A stretch of 64,000 bases of DNA, from assembly GCA_047345645.1 (NCBI GenBank), contig JBLEFH010000002.1. One strand, written 5' to 3'. This document shows positions 34,121 through 42,821 of this stretch, in pieces. The stretch is from JBLEFH01 sp047345645 (GTDB lineage Bacteria; Pseudomonadota; Alphaproteobacteria; Rhodobacterales; Rhodobacteraceae). The notes beneath the pieces are model-generated. The model was not told where the DNA came from. It saw only the letters and a list, made by a program, of their open reading frames with translations, and made no database searches. Within the stretch, counting starts at the first letter, position 1, and each line of letters begins with the position of its first letter. The position numbers and the translations under genes are program-made.

Positions 34121-35527
34121 ATGACGCTGACCCCCGCCACCCCTGATTTCGTTGCCGCATTGGGCGGGCAGCCTGCCGAGCCGCGCTATCTCGAAGAGCG
34201 GCGCGGCAAGATGGAGGGCGTTGCGGGCGGCGTCGTGCGCCCCGGTTCGACCGAAGAGGTGGCGAAGATCGTCCGCGCCTGCCACGAGGCGGGCGTGCCG
34301 ATTGTCCCTTACGGCGGCGGCACCGGGCTCGTTGGCGGTCAACTCTCCGATGGGACGCCCACATCAGGCGCGGTGGCGCCGCTCGTCCTGTCCCTCGAAA
34401 AACTCCGCGCCGTGCGGGAGGTGGACCCGGCGGGCAATGTCATCACTGTCGAAGCCGGGCTGACCTTGCAGGAGGTGCAAGACGCGGCGGCTAAGGCGGA
34501 CCGGCTGTTCCCCCTCGCCATGGCCTCGCAAGGCTCCTGCTCCATCGGCGGCACGCTGGCGTGCAATGCGGGCGGCATTCAGGTGCTGCGTTACGGCACG
34601 GCGGGCGATCTCGTCCTCGGGCTGGAAGCGGTGCTGCCGGACGGGCAGATCTGGCACGGGCTGAAAAAACTCCGCAAGGACCGGATGGGCTATGATCTCG
34701 CGTCGCTTCTCGTCGGCAGCGAGGGCACGCTTGGGATCATCACCGCGGCGAGCCTCAAGCTGTTCCTGCAACCCGCCGACCACGTCACCGCGATGATGGC
34801 GGTGGAGAGCCCGGCGGCGGCGCTCGACCTTCTGCACGACATGCAGGCCCTGACCGGCGAGGCGATCACGGCCTTTGAACTCATCCACAAACAGGGCCTT
34901 GCCTTCCTGCGCGCCGCCCGTCTCGGCCCCGCCGATCCGCTGGAGAGCGGGCCGGAATGGCGCGTCCTGATGGAGGCGAGCGTCGCGGCGGAGAGCGATC
35001 TGCCCGAACGGCTCGCCGAAGCTTTGGCCGCGCGCATGGAGGCCGGGACTATCGGCGAGGCCGTGCTGGCGCAATCTGAAAGCCAGCGGGCGGCGATGTG
35101 GCGGCTGCGTGAGGAAATCCCGCTCGCCAATCGAGAGATCGGCGCGATTGCCAGCCACGACATTTCCGTGCCGCTGGACGGGCTCGACGCCTTCATCCGC
35201 GAAACCGGCGAGGCGCTTGCCGCTGAGGATTTACGGATCAACTGTTTCGGCCATGTGGGGGACGGCAATCTGCATTACAATCTCTTCCCGCTTGAGGGCC
35301 GGACCCGCAGCGACTACGACGCCAAACGCCTGACCGGGATTGTCCATGCGCAGGTGCTGGCCATGGGCGGCTCCATCTCCGCCGAACACGGCATCGGGCG
35401 CTTCAAGGCGGCGGAACTCGAAACCGTGGCGGACCCGGCGCTGATCGCCGCCATGCGAGCCATCAAATCCGCACTCGACCCCAAGGGCATTCTCAATCCG
35501 GGCGCGGTGCTGCCCTACCGCCCATGA
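34121..35527 (+). CDS. FAD-linked oxidase, GlcD/D-2-hydroxy-acid dehydrogenase family
   Basis: 468 residues. The FAD_binding_4 domain (about 35-215) contains VRPGSTEEVAKIVRACHE, VPIVPYGGGTGLVGGQ and MASQGSCSIGGTLACNAGG. The C-terminal FAD-oxidase_C domain (about 225-465) contains CFGHVGDGNLHYNLF and SAEHGIGRFK. Members oxidise D-lactate, glycolate or D-2-hydroxyglutarate. No glcE or glcF partner or iron-sulfur domain is present, so a single-subunit dehydrogenase is likely. It overlaps the next GNAT gene by 4 nt. Confidence 0.9.
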   Translation: MTLTPATPDFVAALGGQPAEPRYLEERRGKMEGVAGGVVRPGSTEEVAKIVRACHEAGVPIVPYGGGTGLVGGQLSDGTPTSGAVAPLVLSLEKLRAVREVDPAGNVITVEAGLTLQEVQDAAAKADRLFPLAMASQGSCSIGGTLACNAGGIQVLRYGTAGDLVLGLEAVLPDGQIWHGLKKLRKDRMGYDLASLLVGSEGTLGIITAASLKLFLQPADHVTAMMAVESPAAALDLLHDMQALTGEAITAFELIHKQGLAFLRAARLGPADPLESGPEWRVLMEASVAAESDLPERLAEALAARMEAGTIGEAVLAQSESQRAAMWRLREEIPLANREIGAIASHDISVPLDGLDAFIRETGEALAAEDLRINCFGHVGDGNLHYNLFPLEGRTRSDYDAKRLTGIVHAQVLAMGGSISAEHGIGRFKAAELETVADPALIAAMRAIKSALDPKGILNPGAVLPYRP

Positions 35528-35940
35528 GCCGCCCGATTTTCGACACTGCCAGCTCGGCGGACATCCCGCAAATCGCGCTTCTCTGGGAGGCTTGCGGCCT
35601 TACGCGCCCGTGGAACGACCCGGCCCGCGACATCAGCTATTGCCTTGAACGCCCGGAATCGGAACTCTTTATCGTCAGTCAGGACGGCGCGATCATCGGC
35701 ACGGTCATGACCGGCGCGGACGGCCATCGCGGTTGGGTCTACTACCTCGCCATCGCCGAAACGCATCGCGGGCAGGGCCTCGCCCGCCGCCTGATGCGCG
35801 AGGCAGAAAGCTGGCTCACCGCGCGCGGCGTCTGGCGCCTCAACCTCATGGTCCGGCAAGACAATATCGCTATCCGCGATTTTTACGACCGCCTCGGCTT
35901 CCGCACCTCGGATGTGGTGGTCTTGCAGAAAGACCTCTGA
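35524..35940 (+). CDS. GNAT acetyltransferase, YpeA-like
   Basis: 138 residues, a minimal GNAT. The acetyl-CoA loop is in VYYLAIAETHRGQGLARRLM, and RLNLMVRQDNIAIRDFYDRLGF matches the YpeA/RimI-like subgroup. It overlaps the preceding flavoprotein gene by 4 nt and converges on apt, with 2 nt between stops. Substrate unknown. Confidence 0.88.
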   Translation: MSRPIFDTASSADIPQIALLWEACGLTRPWNDPARDISYCLERPESELFIVSQDGAIIGTVMTGADGHRGWVYYLAIAETHRGQGLARRLMREAESWLTARGVWRLNLMVRQDNIAIRDFYDRLGFRTSDVVVLQKDL

Positions 35941-35942
35941 CC

Positions 35943-36488
35943 TTACTCCACCGTCTCGCTAAATTCCGTCAGCGCATGGACGTGCATGTCGCGCGACTCC
36001 AGCCGTTTGCGCCCGCCAAGCTCCGGCAGGTCGATGATGAAGGCGCAGGAAATCACCTCGCCGCCAAGCGCTTCGCAGAGCGCGATCCCGGCTTCGGCGG
36101 TGCCGCCCGTGGCCAGCAGATCATCGACGAGCAGGATCTTCTCGCCCGGCTTGATCGCGTCATCATGCAGCTCCATCGTCGCCTCGCCATATTCGAGCTG
36201 ATAGCTCTGGCGCAGCACCTTGCCGGGCAGCTTGCCCGCCTTGCGGATCGGTACGAAGCCGACCGAAAGCTGATGCGCCACCGCACCGCCCAGAATGAAG
36301 CCGCGCGCTTCGAGCCCGACGACTTTGTCAATCTTGTCATCGGCATAGGGCGCGAGAAGCTGGTCCACGCAAATGCGAAACCCACGCGGGTTAGCGAAAA
36401 GTGTGGTCACGTCGCGGAACATGATGCCGGGTTTGGGGAAGTCGGGGATGGTGCGAACATAGTCGCGGATCTGGCGTTCAGATGGCAT
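35943..36488 (-). CDS. apt: Adenine phosphoribosyltransferase
   Basis: 181 residues. The start TIPDFPKPGIMFRDVTTL is characteristic of APRT. The PRPP-binding motif VDDLLATGGT is at 121-130, with GLEARGFILGGAVAHQL at 58-74. It salvages adenine to AMP. It overlaps the NadR-like gene by 11 nt, so apt, nadR-like and flavin reductase form one operon reading leftwards. Confidence 0.96.
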   Translation of the reverse strand: MPSERQIRDYVRTIPDFPKPGIMFRDVTTLFANPRGFRICVDQLLAPYADDKIDKVVGLEARGFILGGAVAHQLSVGFVPIRKAGKLPGKVLRQSYQLEYGEATMELHDDAIKPGEKILLVDDLLATGGTAEAGIALCEALGGEVISCAFIIDLPELGGRKRLESRDMHVHALTEFSETVE

Positions 36489-37452
36489 GGCGAACCTCTT
36501 CGATCATGGTGCGGGCAATGTCTTCGGCGCGGGCCTCGCGGGTCTCCCAATCGCCGGTGACGATGTCATAAGACGCGCCGAGCCGGTCCAGCATCGCCCG
36601 CGTCGCGTTGAAAAATTCCCGGCGCTTCTCCTCGCGGCCGTAATAGCGGATGCCGTCATCGACCCAAGGCACATCATCGCCGAGCAGGATATAGTGATCG
36701 GCCCGGAGCAGGATTTTCTCCAGCCGCCGCAGCCGCCGCCCGAGGAGCATTTCGGCCCAGACGGCGGTCATCAACGCGTCCGTATCTTCGAACAATACCG
36801 GCCCGGCGTGATGCGCAATCGCGCCGCGCCAGGCTTCATGACCGTCGACGATGGCGAAGAGCTCTTGCCCGGAATAATCGCCCTCATCGCGGTATTTCTC
36901 GAAGGGGCGACCATATTCGGGGACATGCGGGCCGCCGAATTTCTCCGCCAGATGTTTCGAGATTTGCGACTTGCCCACGCTTTCGGGGCCAACCAGCGTC
37001 AGGCGCTTCTGGAAATAAGGCCGCGCGACGCCCGGAAGCTGCGCCCAGTGGCTGACAAGATCGGCGCGCAAATCCTTGGAGTGGATGGGGAATGTAACGC
37101 GCTCCGGGTCCATCACCGTCCAATCCGCTTTCAGGGATTTCGCCAGATCCGGGCCCCATGGCTCGGAGCAGAGCAGCCGGCCCGCGCGCCAGTCTTTCAG
37201 CGTCGTCAGCCAGTCATCCAGATCCCGCGCGCCGGTCTCATTGTCCACAAAGATGATTTTCACATCGGGAAAGAGATCGCGCAGCCACGCCGCACGGATG
37301 CCCGCCGGGATCGGATCATCGCCGCGATCCTGTAGCGCGATGGTCACCCGGTGATCCATAGCAAACGCCGCCCGGATCAGCGCCAACTGACCCGCCTGAA
37401 GCGGCATGAACGCACCGGGGATGAGGATCCCGTCAATATTCAGCTTGGTCAT
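36478..37452 (-). CDS. NadR-like protein: degenerate adenylyltransferase domain plus P-loop nicotinamide riboside kinase-type domain
   Basis: 324 residues from the ATG at 37452 (MTKLNIDGILIPGAF), which overlaps the flavin reductase stop by 4 nt; the frame continues to 37662 without family similarity. Residues 1-135 resemble the nucleotidylyltransferase domain of NadR: IPGAFMPLQAGQLALIRAA aligns with the GxFxPLHxGH motif, but both histidines are Gln (Q19, Q22). HSKDLRADLVSHWAQLPG and VARPYFQKRL match the NadR hinge. Residues 150-324 are a P-loop kinase (GPESVGKS 155-162, VPEYGRPFEKY 178-188, LFEDTDALMTAVWAE). The kinase half looks intact; the first half has probably lost NMN adenylyltransferase activity. 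Being beside apt fits nucleotide salvage. Confidence 0.8.
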   Translation of the reverse strand: MTKLNIDGILIPGAFMPLQAGQLALIRAAFAMDHRVTIALQDRGDDPIPAGIRAAWLRDLFPDVKIIFVDNETGARDLDDWLTTLKDWRAGRLLCSEPWGPDLAKSLKADWTVMDPERVTFPIHSKDLRADLVSHWAQLPGVARPYFQKRLTLVGPESVGKSQISKHLAEKFGGPHVPEYGRPFEKYRDEGDYSGQELFAIVDGHEAWRGAIAHHAGPVLFEDTDALMTAVWAEMLLGRRLRRLEKILLRADHYILLGDDVPWVDDGIRYYGREEKRREFFNATRAMLDRLGASYDIVTGDWETREARAEDIARTMIEEVRHAI

Positions 37453-38063
37453 TTCTTCGCCGGGTCCGTGGTCGGGCGCGGCATTTCGAACACCTCCCAG
37501 GTCACGGCGTAATCGTGATAGCCGAGCCGGGTCAGCGGGCCGAAACTGGTCACGTCGAACCGCCCGTCGCGCACGCAGCCCTCGTCGATATGCACCCCCA
37601 CGACCTCGCCGATAATCATGCGATTGTTGCCGGGCAGATCGACCTCCTTGAAGAGCGTACATTCCAGCGAGGCGGGCGCGGCGCCAACACGCGGCGCGTC
37701 GATCATCTCGCAGGGCAGGGCGGTGAGGCCCGTCGCGCCAAACTCGTCCACATCATCGCCGAAGGGGGCGGAGCTGTCATTCATCGCATCGCGCAAGGCG
37801 TAGCTCGCGACATTCACGCAAAACCCGCCGGTCTCCCGAATATTGCGCAGGCTGTCCTTGGTCGCGCCGCCGGGCTTGGTGCCGCTCGGCGCGAACATCA
37901 CCACGGGCGGGTTGCCCGCCACCGCGTTGAAGAAACTGTAAGGGGCGAGATTGGCCTGCCCGTCCTTGCTCACCGTCGAAATCCAGCCAATAGGCCGGGG
38001 GCTGACAATCGCTTTGAACGGATCATGGGCGAAGGGGTGCCCGTCGGAAATTTTGTAGAACAT
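37449..38063 (-). CDS. Flavin reductase-like domain protein (FMN-binding)
   Basis: 204 residues from the ATG at 38063 (MFYKISDGHPFAHDPFK, with GGAG upstream); the frame extends 14 residues further with no support. FMN-binding elements are SPRPIGWIST (21-30) and LAPYSFFNAVAGNPPVVMF, with TLFKEVDLPGNNRMIIGEV downstream, as in the flavin_reduct family. These enzymes reduce FMN with NAD(P)H or bind it as a partner of a monooxygenase. No monooxygenase is adjacent. It heads the operon with the NadR-like gene and apt, and is divergent from a GNAT gene. Confidence 0.87.
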   Translation of the reverse strand: MFYKISDGHPFAHDPFKAIVSPRPIGWISTVSKDGQANLAPYSFFNAVAGNPPVVMFAPSGTKPGGATKDSLRNIRETGGFCVNVASYALRDAMNDSSAPFGDDVDEFGATGLTALPCEMIDAPRVGAAPASLECTLFKEVDLPGNNRMIIGEVVGVHIDEGCVRDGRFDVTSFGPLTRLGYHDYAVTWEVFEMPRPTTDPAKK

Positions 38064-38185
38064 TGCTGCTCCTGCATCTGCGGCGCGCGCCCCGCAAAGG
38101 GCCATTCACTTCGCCCGCAGGTTAGGGCTATGCTACGGAGATTGCCAGCGATTTTCAGCCCAAGAGAGGCGCGGACAGGACCAGA

Positions 38186-38662
38186 ATGACGGCGATAGAA
38201 GTCGAAACCGAGGCGGACCGGGCAGAGGTCGAGGCGCTTTACGACCTGTGTTTCGCGCCGGGCCGGGAGGCGCTGTCCTCCTACCGTTTGCGGGACGGGG
38301 TGCCGCCGGTCGCGCCGCTCTGCCTCGTCTATCGCGACTATGGCGCGGTGGCGGGCGCGATCCGCTATTGGCCGATCGAGGTGGCGGGGGAGAAGGGCTT
38401 GCTGCTCGGTCCCGTCGCCGTCCACCCGACGCGGCAGGGCGAGGGTCTCGGCGCGGTGCTGGTCGAGGAAAGTCTCGCGCTGGCAACGGGCTGGCCCTGG
38501 GTGATCCTCATCGGCGACGCGCCTTATTACTCGAAATTCGGGTTTTCCAAGGTCTCGGTGGACTTCCCGCCGCCGACCAACCCCGAGCGGATTTTGGCGC
38601 GGGATCTCTCCGGGCGCCGGCTGGCGCATCTGACCGGGCCGGTCACGAAGGTTTCGGGATAA
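38186..38662 (+). CDS. GNAT acetyltransferase (YhbS-like)
   Basis: 158 residues. The acetyl-CoA loop is in LLLGPVAVHPTRQGEGLGAVL, and LIGDAPYYSKFGFSKV is typical of the YhbS group. It is divergent from the flavin reductase gene across about 120 nt that must hold both promoters, and convergent with ptsP (41 nt between stops). Substrate unknown. Confidence 0.88.
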   Translation: MTAIEVETEADRAEVEALYDLCFAPGREALSSYRLRDGVPPVAPLCLVYRDYGAVAGAIRYWPIEVAGEKGLLLGPVAVHPTRQGEGLGAVLVEESLALATGWPWVILIGDAPYYSKFGFSKVSVDFPPPTNPERILARDLSGRRLAHLTGPVTKVSG

Positions 38663-38703
38663 ACGCGATGTTTCAGAAGATTACGCAGAAACGTTAAAGC
38701 GCC

Positions 38704-40980
38704 TTAACTGTCCCGCAGCGTCGGCGGCAGGGTCACGCCGCGGCCCCGCAAATGCTCCAGAAGCGCGCTGCGCACATTGCCTTCTCCCGCCGCGCGCACA
38801 TCCTTGATGACCCGCTCCACATCCTTGAGCGTCACCTGCCGCAGCACGAATTTCACCGGCCCGATGGAGGCCGGGCGCATCGAGAGACTGCGCAGCCCCA
38901 TGGCCGCCAGAGCGACCGCATCGAGGGGCTTGCCCGCATCCTCGCCACAGAAACTCACCGGCGTGTCGCAGACGCTGGCCCGCCGGGTGATCTCCTCGAT
39001 GAAGCGCAAAAAGCTGGTGCTGAGCATGTCATAGCGGCTGCGCACGCGCTCATTCTCGCGGTCGGCGGCGAAGAAGAACTGTTTGAGATCATTGCCGCCG
39101 ATGGAGAGGAAATCCACCGCGCGGAAGAAACTCTCTGGCGCGAAAGCGAGCGAGGGCGTCTCCAGCATCGCGCCGATTTTCACGCTTTCGGGGACCGGGT
39201 TGCCGATCCTGGCCTCCCGCGCGATCTCCGCCTCGATGATCTCGCGGCCCGCATAATATTCGCTTGGCTCGGCGACGAAGGGCAGCAGCACCGACAGCGG
39301 CCGCCCCTTGGCCCCCCGGATCAGCGCCTGAATCTGCATCCGCATCAGATTCTTGCGGTCGAGCCCCACCCGGATCGCGCGCCAGCCAAGAGCCGGGTTC
39401 GGCTCCTCATTTCGTTTCATGTAAGGCAGCACCTTGTCCGACCCGATGTCGAGAGTGCGGAACACCACCGGGCGCTCGCCTGCCCGCGAAATGATATGCG
39501 CATAAAGCCGCGCCTGATGCGCGCGTTTTGGCACGGTCTGGCGGGTCAGAAACTGCAATTCGGTGCGGAAGAGGCCCACGCCTTCGGCGCCGGACCCCTC
39601 GAGGCTCGGCAAATCCGCGAGCAGTCCCGCATTCATCATCATGCCGATCCGTGTGCCGTCGCGGGTCACGGCGGGCACATCGCGCAGCGCCGCATAGGCT
39701 TCCTGCGCCTCGGCCCGCATGGCCATTTTCTCGTTGAACGCGCGGCGCACCGCATCGTCGGGCCGCAGATGGACCGCGCCGATATCCGCGTCGATCAGGA
39801 TGGCATCGCCATTGATCGCCTCGCGCAGGATGTTTTTCGCCTGCACCACCAGCGGGATCGCCAGCGCGCGGGCCACGATGGTCGCATGGGCCCCGACCGC
39901 GCCATCCTCCAGCACCACGCCCCGGATTTTCTTGCCGTAATCGAGAAGTTCCGCCGGGCCGATATTGCGGGCGACGAGGATCGCATCCTCGGGAATTTCG
40001 CGCTCCGCCGGGCTGCTGACGCCGGAGAGATGTTTCAACAGCCGGTTCGCCACATCGTCGAGATCCGACAGGCGCGCTTTGAGATAGGGGTCTTTCAGGC
40101 GCTCCATCCGCGCGCGGGTCGCGGATTGCTCCCGCTCCACGGCCACCTCGGCGGAGAGGCCGCTTTCCACGGACGCCCGCATCCGCGCGAGCCACCCTTT
40201 GTCATGAGCAAACATCCGGTAGGAATGGAGAATATCTGTATATTCCTGATCCTGCATCGGGGTCTCGCCTTGCAGCATCTGGTCCACTTCCGCGCGCAGC
40301 GCCTCGACTGCGCCCATGAGGCGCTTGTCCTCCTCCTCGGGATCATCGGCAACCGGCTGGGAGAAGGAAAGGCGCGGCTCATGCAGCAGGACTGTGCCTT
40401 CCGCGATCCCTTCCTGCGCAGGCCGGGCAGGCGAAAAGAAAGGCCGCTGATGGAGCGCCATCGCGCCGCCCTCATCGACAAATGCGCCAAGCTCCGCCAT
40501 CTCCGCCAGCACCATGGCGATGACTTCGAGGACGTAAATATCGTCGTCGGTATACTCGCGCGGGCTGGCATCCTGCACGACCAGCACGCCCAGAACCTCG
40601 CCAAGCCGCTGCACCGGCACGCCGAGAAAGCCGTGATAGGCGTCCTCCTGCGTCTCCGGCATATAGCGGAAATTGGGGTGATGCGGCGCTTCGGGCGTGC
40701 GCAGCGGCGTCGCGGTCTCGGCAATCGTGCCGACGAGACCCTGACCGACCCGGAGCCGCGTCTGGTGGACCGCATCGGGGCTCAGCCCCTCGGTCGCGCA
40801 CAGCTCCAGCGTGGTGTCGTCGCGCCGCAGATAGATCGAGCAGACATTGGCCCCGAGGCCGTCCGCGATCAGCCCGGTGATCCGGTCCAGCCGCGTCTGC
40901 CCCTCAATCGGTTCCGCAAGAACGCTGCGAAGCCGGCGGAGCAGGGCGCGGCTGCTGTCCTCGCCCCGCATCGGTGACAT
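38704..40980 (-). CDS. ptsP: Phosphoenolpyruvate-protein phosphotransferase PtsP (enzyme I-Ntr) with GAF domain
   Basis: 758 residues from the ATG at 40980, 1 nt after the lysC stop; an ATG at 40971 is an alternative. The frame extends to 41187, but that part lies antisense within lysC. GAF domain at about 28-165, then the enzyme I core: phospho-His domain with H365 in EDGAVGAHATIVARALAIP, and the PEP-binding TIM barrel (GLFRTELQFLTRQ, FRTLDIGSDKVLPYM, SIGGNDLKQFFFAADR, SFCGEDAGKPLDAV). It starts the nitrogen PTS, passing phosphate from PEP to NPr. The GAF domain senses glutamine or 2-oxoglutarate in relatives. Operon with lysC. Confidence 0.94.
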   Translation of the reverse strand: MSPMRGEDSSRALLRRLRSVLAEPIEGQTRLDRITGLIADGLGANVCSIYLRRDDTTLELCATEGLSPDAVHQTRLRVGQGLVGTIAETATPLRTPEAPHHPNFRYMPETQEDAYHGFLGVPVQRLGEVLGVLVVQDASPREYTDDDIYVLEVIAMVLAEMAELGAFVDEGGAMALHQRPFFSPARPAQEGIAEGTVLLHEPRLSFSQPVADDPEEEDKRLMGAVEALRAEVDQMLQGETPMQDQEYTDILHSYRMFAHDKGWLARMRASVESGLSAEVAVEREQSATRARMERLKDPYLKARLSDLDDVANRLLKHLSGVSSPAEREIPEDAILVARNIGPAELLDYGKKIRGVVLEDGAVGAHATIVARALAIPLVVQAKNILREAINGDAILIDADIGAVHLRPDDAVRRAFNEKMAMRAEAQEAYAALRDVPAVTRDGTRIGMMMNAGLLADLPSLEGSGAEGVGLFRTELQFLTRQTVPKRAHQARLYAHIISRAGERPVVFRTLDIGSDKVLPYMKRNEEPNPALGWRAIRVGLDRKNLMRMQIQALIRGAKGRPLSVLLPFVAEPSEYYAGREIIEAEIAREARIGNPVPESVKIGAMLETPSLAFAPESFFRAVDFLSIGGNDLKQFFFAADRENERVRSRYDMLSTSFLRFIEEITRRASVCDTPVSFCGEDAGKPLDAVALAAMGLRSLSMRPASIGPVKFVLRQVTLKDVERVIKDVRAAGEGNVRSALLEHLRGRGVTLPPTLRDS

Positions 40981-40981
40981 C

Positions 40982-42271
40982 TCAGGCCTTTTCGAGTTCG
41001 AACGCGTCGTGAAGCGCCTGAACCGCCAGTTCGAGATATTTCCGCTCGACCAGCACGGAAACCTTGATCTCCGAGGTGGTGATGACCTTGATATTGATGC
41101 CTTCCGCCGCCAGCGCCGCGAACATTTTCTGCGCGACCCCGGTGTGCGAACGCATCCCGATCCCGACGACCGACACCTTGGCGACATTCTCGTCGAGGAT
41201 CAGCTCTTCATACTGGATCTTGCCCGCCTCGGCGGCCTCTTCCACGGCCTGACGCGCGCGGTCGAGCTGGTTTTCGGGGCAGGAGAAGGTCATATCCGTC
41301 AACCCGTCTTCCGAGATGTTCTGGATGATCATGTCCACATTCACCCCGGCTTCGGCGAGCGGGCCGAAGATGGCGGCGGCGATGCCCGGTTTGTCCTTGA
41401 TGTTGAACAGGGTAACTTTCGCCTCGTCGCGGGTGAAGGCGACGCCATTGACGACCTTGGATTCCATGATTTCCTCCTCATCGCAGACAAGCGTGCCGGA
41501 TGTTTCATCTGTATCTTCGAAGCTGGAGAGCACGCGCAGGCGCACCTTGTTGCGCATCGCAAGCTCCACCGAGCGGGTTTGCAGAACCTTCGCGCCAAGC
41601 GAGGCCAGCTCCAGCATTTCCTCGAACGCGATGCGGTCGAGTTTGCGGGCCTTGGAACTGATGCGCGGGTCCGTCGTGTAGATGCCGTCGACATCAGTGT
41701 AGATGTCGCAGCGCTCTGCGCCAAGGGCGGCGGCAAAGGCGACGGCGGAGGTGTCCGAGCCGCCGCGGCCGAGCGTCGCGATCCGGCCCTCGGGGGAAAG
41801 GCCCTGAAAACCCGCGATCACCGCATGGAGCCCTTCGGCGAATTTCTCATCGAGATGCGTGGTGTCGATGCTCTCGATCCGCGCCGCGCTATGCGATGCG
41901 TTGGTTCTCAGCGGCACCTGCCAGCCCTGCCAGCTCCGCGCGGGAACGCCAAGCTCCTGCAAGGTCAGCGCCATTAGCCCCGCCGTGACATTCTCGCCCG
42001 ACGAGACCACGGCGTCATATTCGCGCGCATCATAAAGATGGCTGACCTCTTCGACCCAGCCCACCAGCTCATTGGTCTTGCCGGACATGGCGGAGACGAC
42101 CACGGCCACATCATAGCCGCGCTCAACCTCGGCTTTCACCTTTTGCGCCGCTTTGCGAATACGTGTGAGATCGCCGACCGATGTGCCGCCAAACTTCATC
42201 ACGAGGCGCTTTTTCTGATGGGGCTTTTGATGTGCCGATTGCGATGCGTCTCGCGCGCTTGCGTCTGCCAT
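40982..42271 (-). CDS. lysC: Aspartate kinase
   Basis: 429 residues. The kinase domain begins at RLVMKFGGTSVGDL after a ~22-residue N-terminal extension rich in Ala, Ser, His and Lys. The ATG at 42271 has AAGGA at 7 nt, so the extension is probably translated. LGRGGSDTSAVAFAAALGAERCDIYTDVDG is the Asp/ATP site. Two ACT domains follow (GVAFTRDEAKVTLFNIKDKPG and VSVVGIGMRSHTGVAQ), giving feedback inhibition by lysine and threonine. First step of Lys, Thr and Met synthesis; thrC is elsewhere in the window. ptsP is immediately downstream. Confidence 0.96.
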   Translation of the reverse strand: MADASARDASQSAHQKPHQKKRLVMKFGGTSVGDLTRIRKAAQKVKAEVERGYDVAVVVSAMSGKTNELVGWVEEVSHLYDAREYDAVVSSGENVTAGLMALTLQELGVPARSWQGWQVPLRTNASHSAARIESIDTTHLDEKFAEGLHAVIAGFQGLSPEGRIATLGRGGSDTSAVAFAAALGAERCDIYTDVDGIYTTDPRISSKARKLDRIAFEEMLELASLGAKVLQTRSVELAMRNKVRLRVLSSFEDTDETSGTLVCDEEEIMESKVVNGVAFTRDEAKVTLFNIKDKPGIAAAIFGPLAEAGVNVDMIIQNISEDGLTDMTFSCPENQLDRARQAVEEAAEAGKIQYEELILDENVAKVSVVGIGMRSHTGVAQKMFAALAAEGINIKVITTSEIKVSVLVERKYLELAVQALHDAFELEKA

Positions 42272-42373
42272 GGTCCATCCTTCTCACAACGGGGGATACC
42301 CGCCTGCGGTTGCGTTCTAGTGAGGGTGGGGGGGCAGTGCAAGAGAAAGGCGCACGCTAAGCGGGCGCGCGCC

Positions 42374-42757
42374 TTAGCTGTCGTGATCGAGAAAAGGCGC
42401 AGGCGCAACGGGCACGCCGTCCTCCAGAAGCTCGCGGACTTCCTCGCGGTTCGCCTTGCCATAGATGAGCCGCTCGGGCCGCTCCTGATTGTGGATCGCC
42501 CGCGCTTCCTCCGCAAAGCGCGGGCCGACATCCTCGCCCTTGGCGCGCAGATCCGCCGCCGCCTTGCGCCGCGCTTTGCCCGCCTCGTCCGAGAGCGCGC
42601 CAAGGCCCGGTGCCATCAAAGCCTTCTCAATCTCGGTGCTGCCGCAAGTCGCACATTCCACCAGCCCGCGCCCTTTGAGTTTGTCAAAGGCATCGGCGTT
42701 TTTGAACCAGCTCTCAAATTCATGCCCTGCGGCACATTTTAGGCGATATCGGATCAT
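42374..42757 (-). CDS. DUF1178-family protein
   Basis: 127 residues from the ATG at 42757 (MIRYRLKCAAGHEFESWF), with GAGAGGAAA upstream; longer in-frame starts are antisense to phoR. Conserved DUF1178 pattern: an N-terminal CAAGHEFE, FKNADAFDKLKGRGLVECATCGS with C35 and C38, and ARAIHNQERPERLIYG. The two cysteine pairs suggest a zinc ribbon. Function unknown. It is divergent from phoR with only about 37-65 nt between them, and transcribed towards lysC. Confidence 0.85.
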   Translation of the reverse strand: MIRYRLKCAAGHEFESWFKNADAFDKLKGRGLVECATCGSTEIEKALMAPGLGALSDEAGKARRKAAADLRAKGEDVGPRFAEEARAIHNQERPERLIYGKANREEVRELLEDGVPVAPAPFLDHDS

Positions 42758-42821
42758 CTCATTGCTTTCCTCTCCCCTAAAATAATGTGAGGTTATGGGG
42801 GATGCAAAGGGGTGCCAGAGA

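Noticed and set aside
34364..35158. Long minus-strand ORF (264 codons) inside the FAD oxidase gene
   Set aside because: Typical GC-rich shadow frame; the plus strand has a complete, well-conserved flavoprotein.
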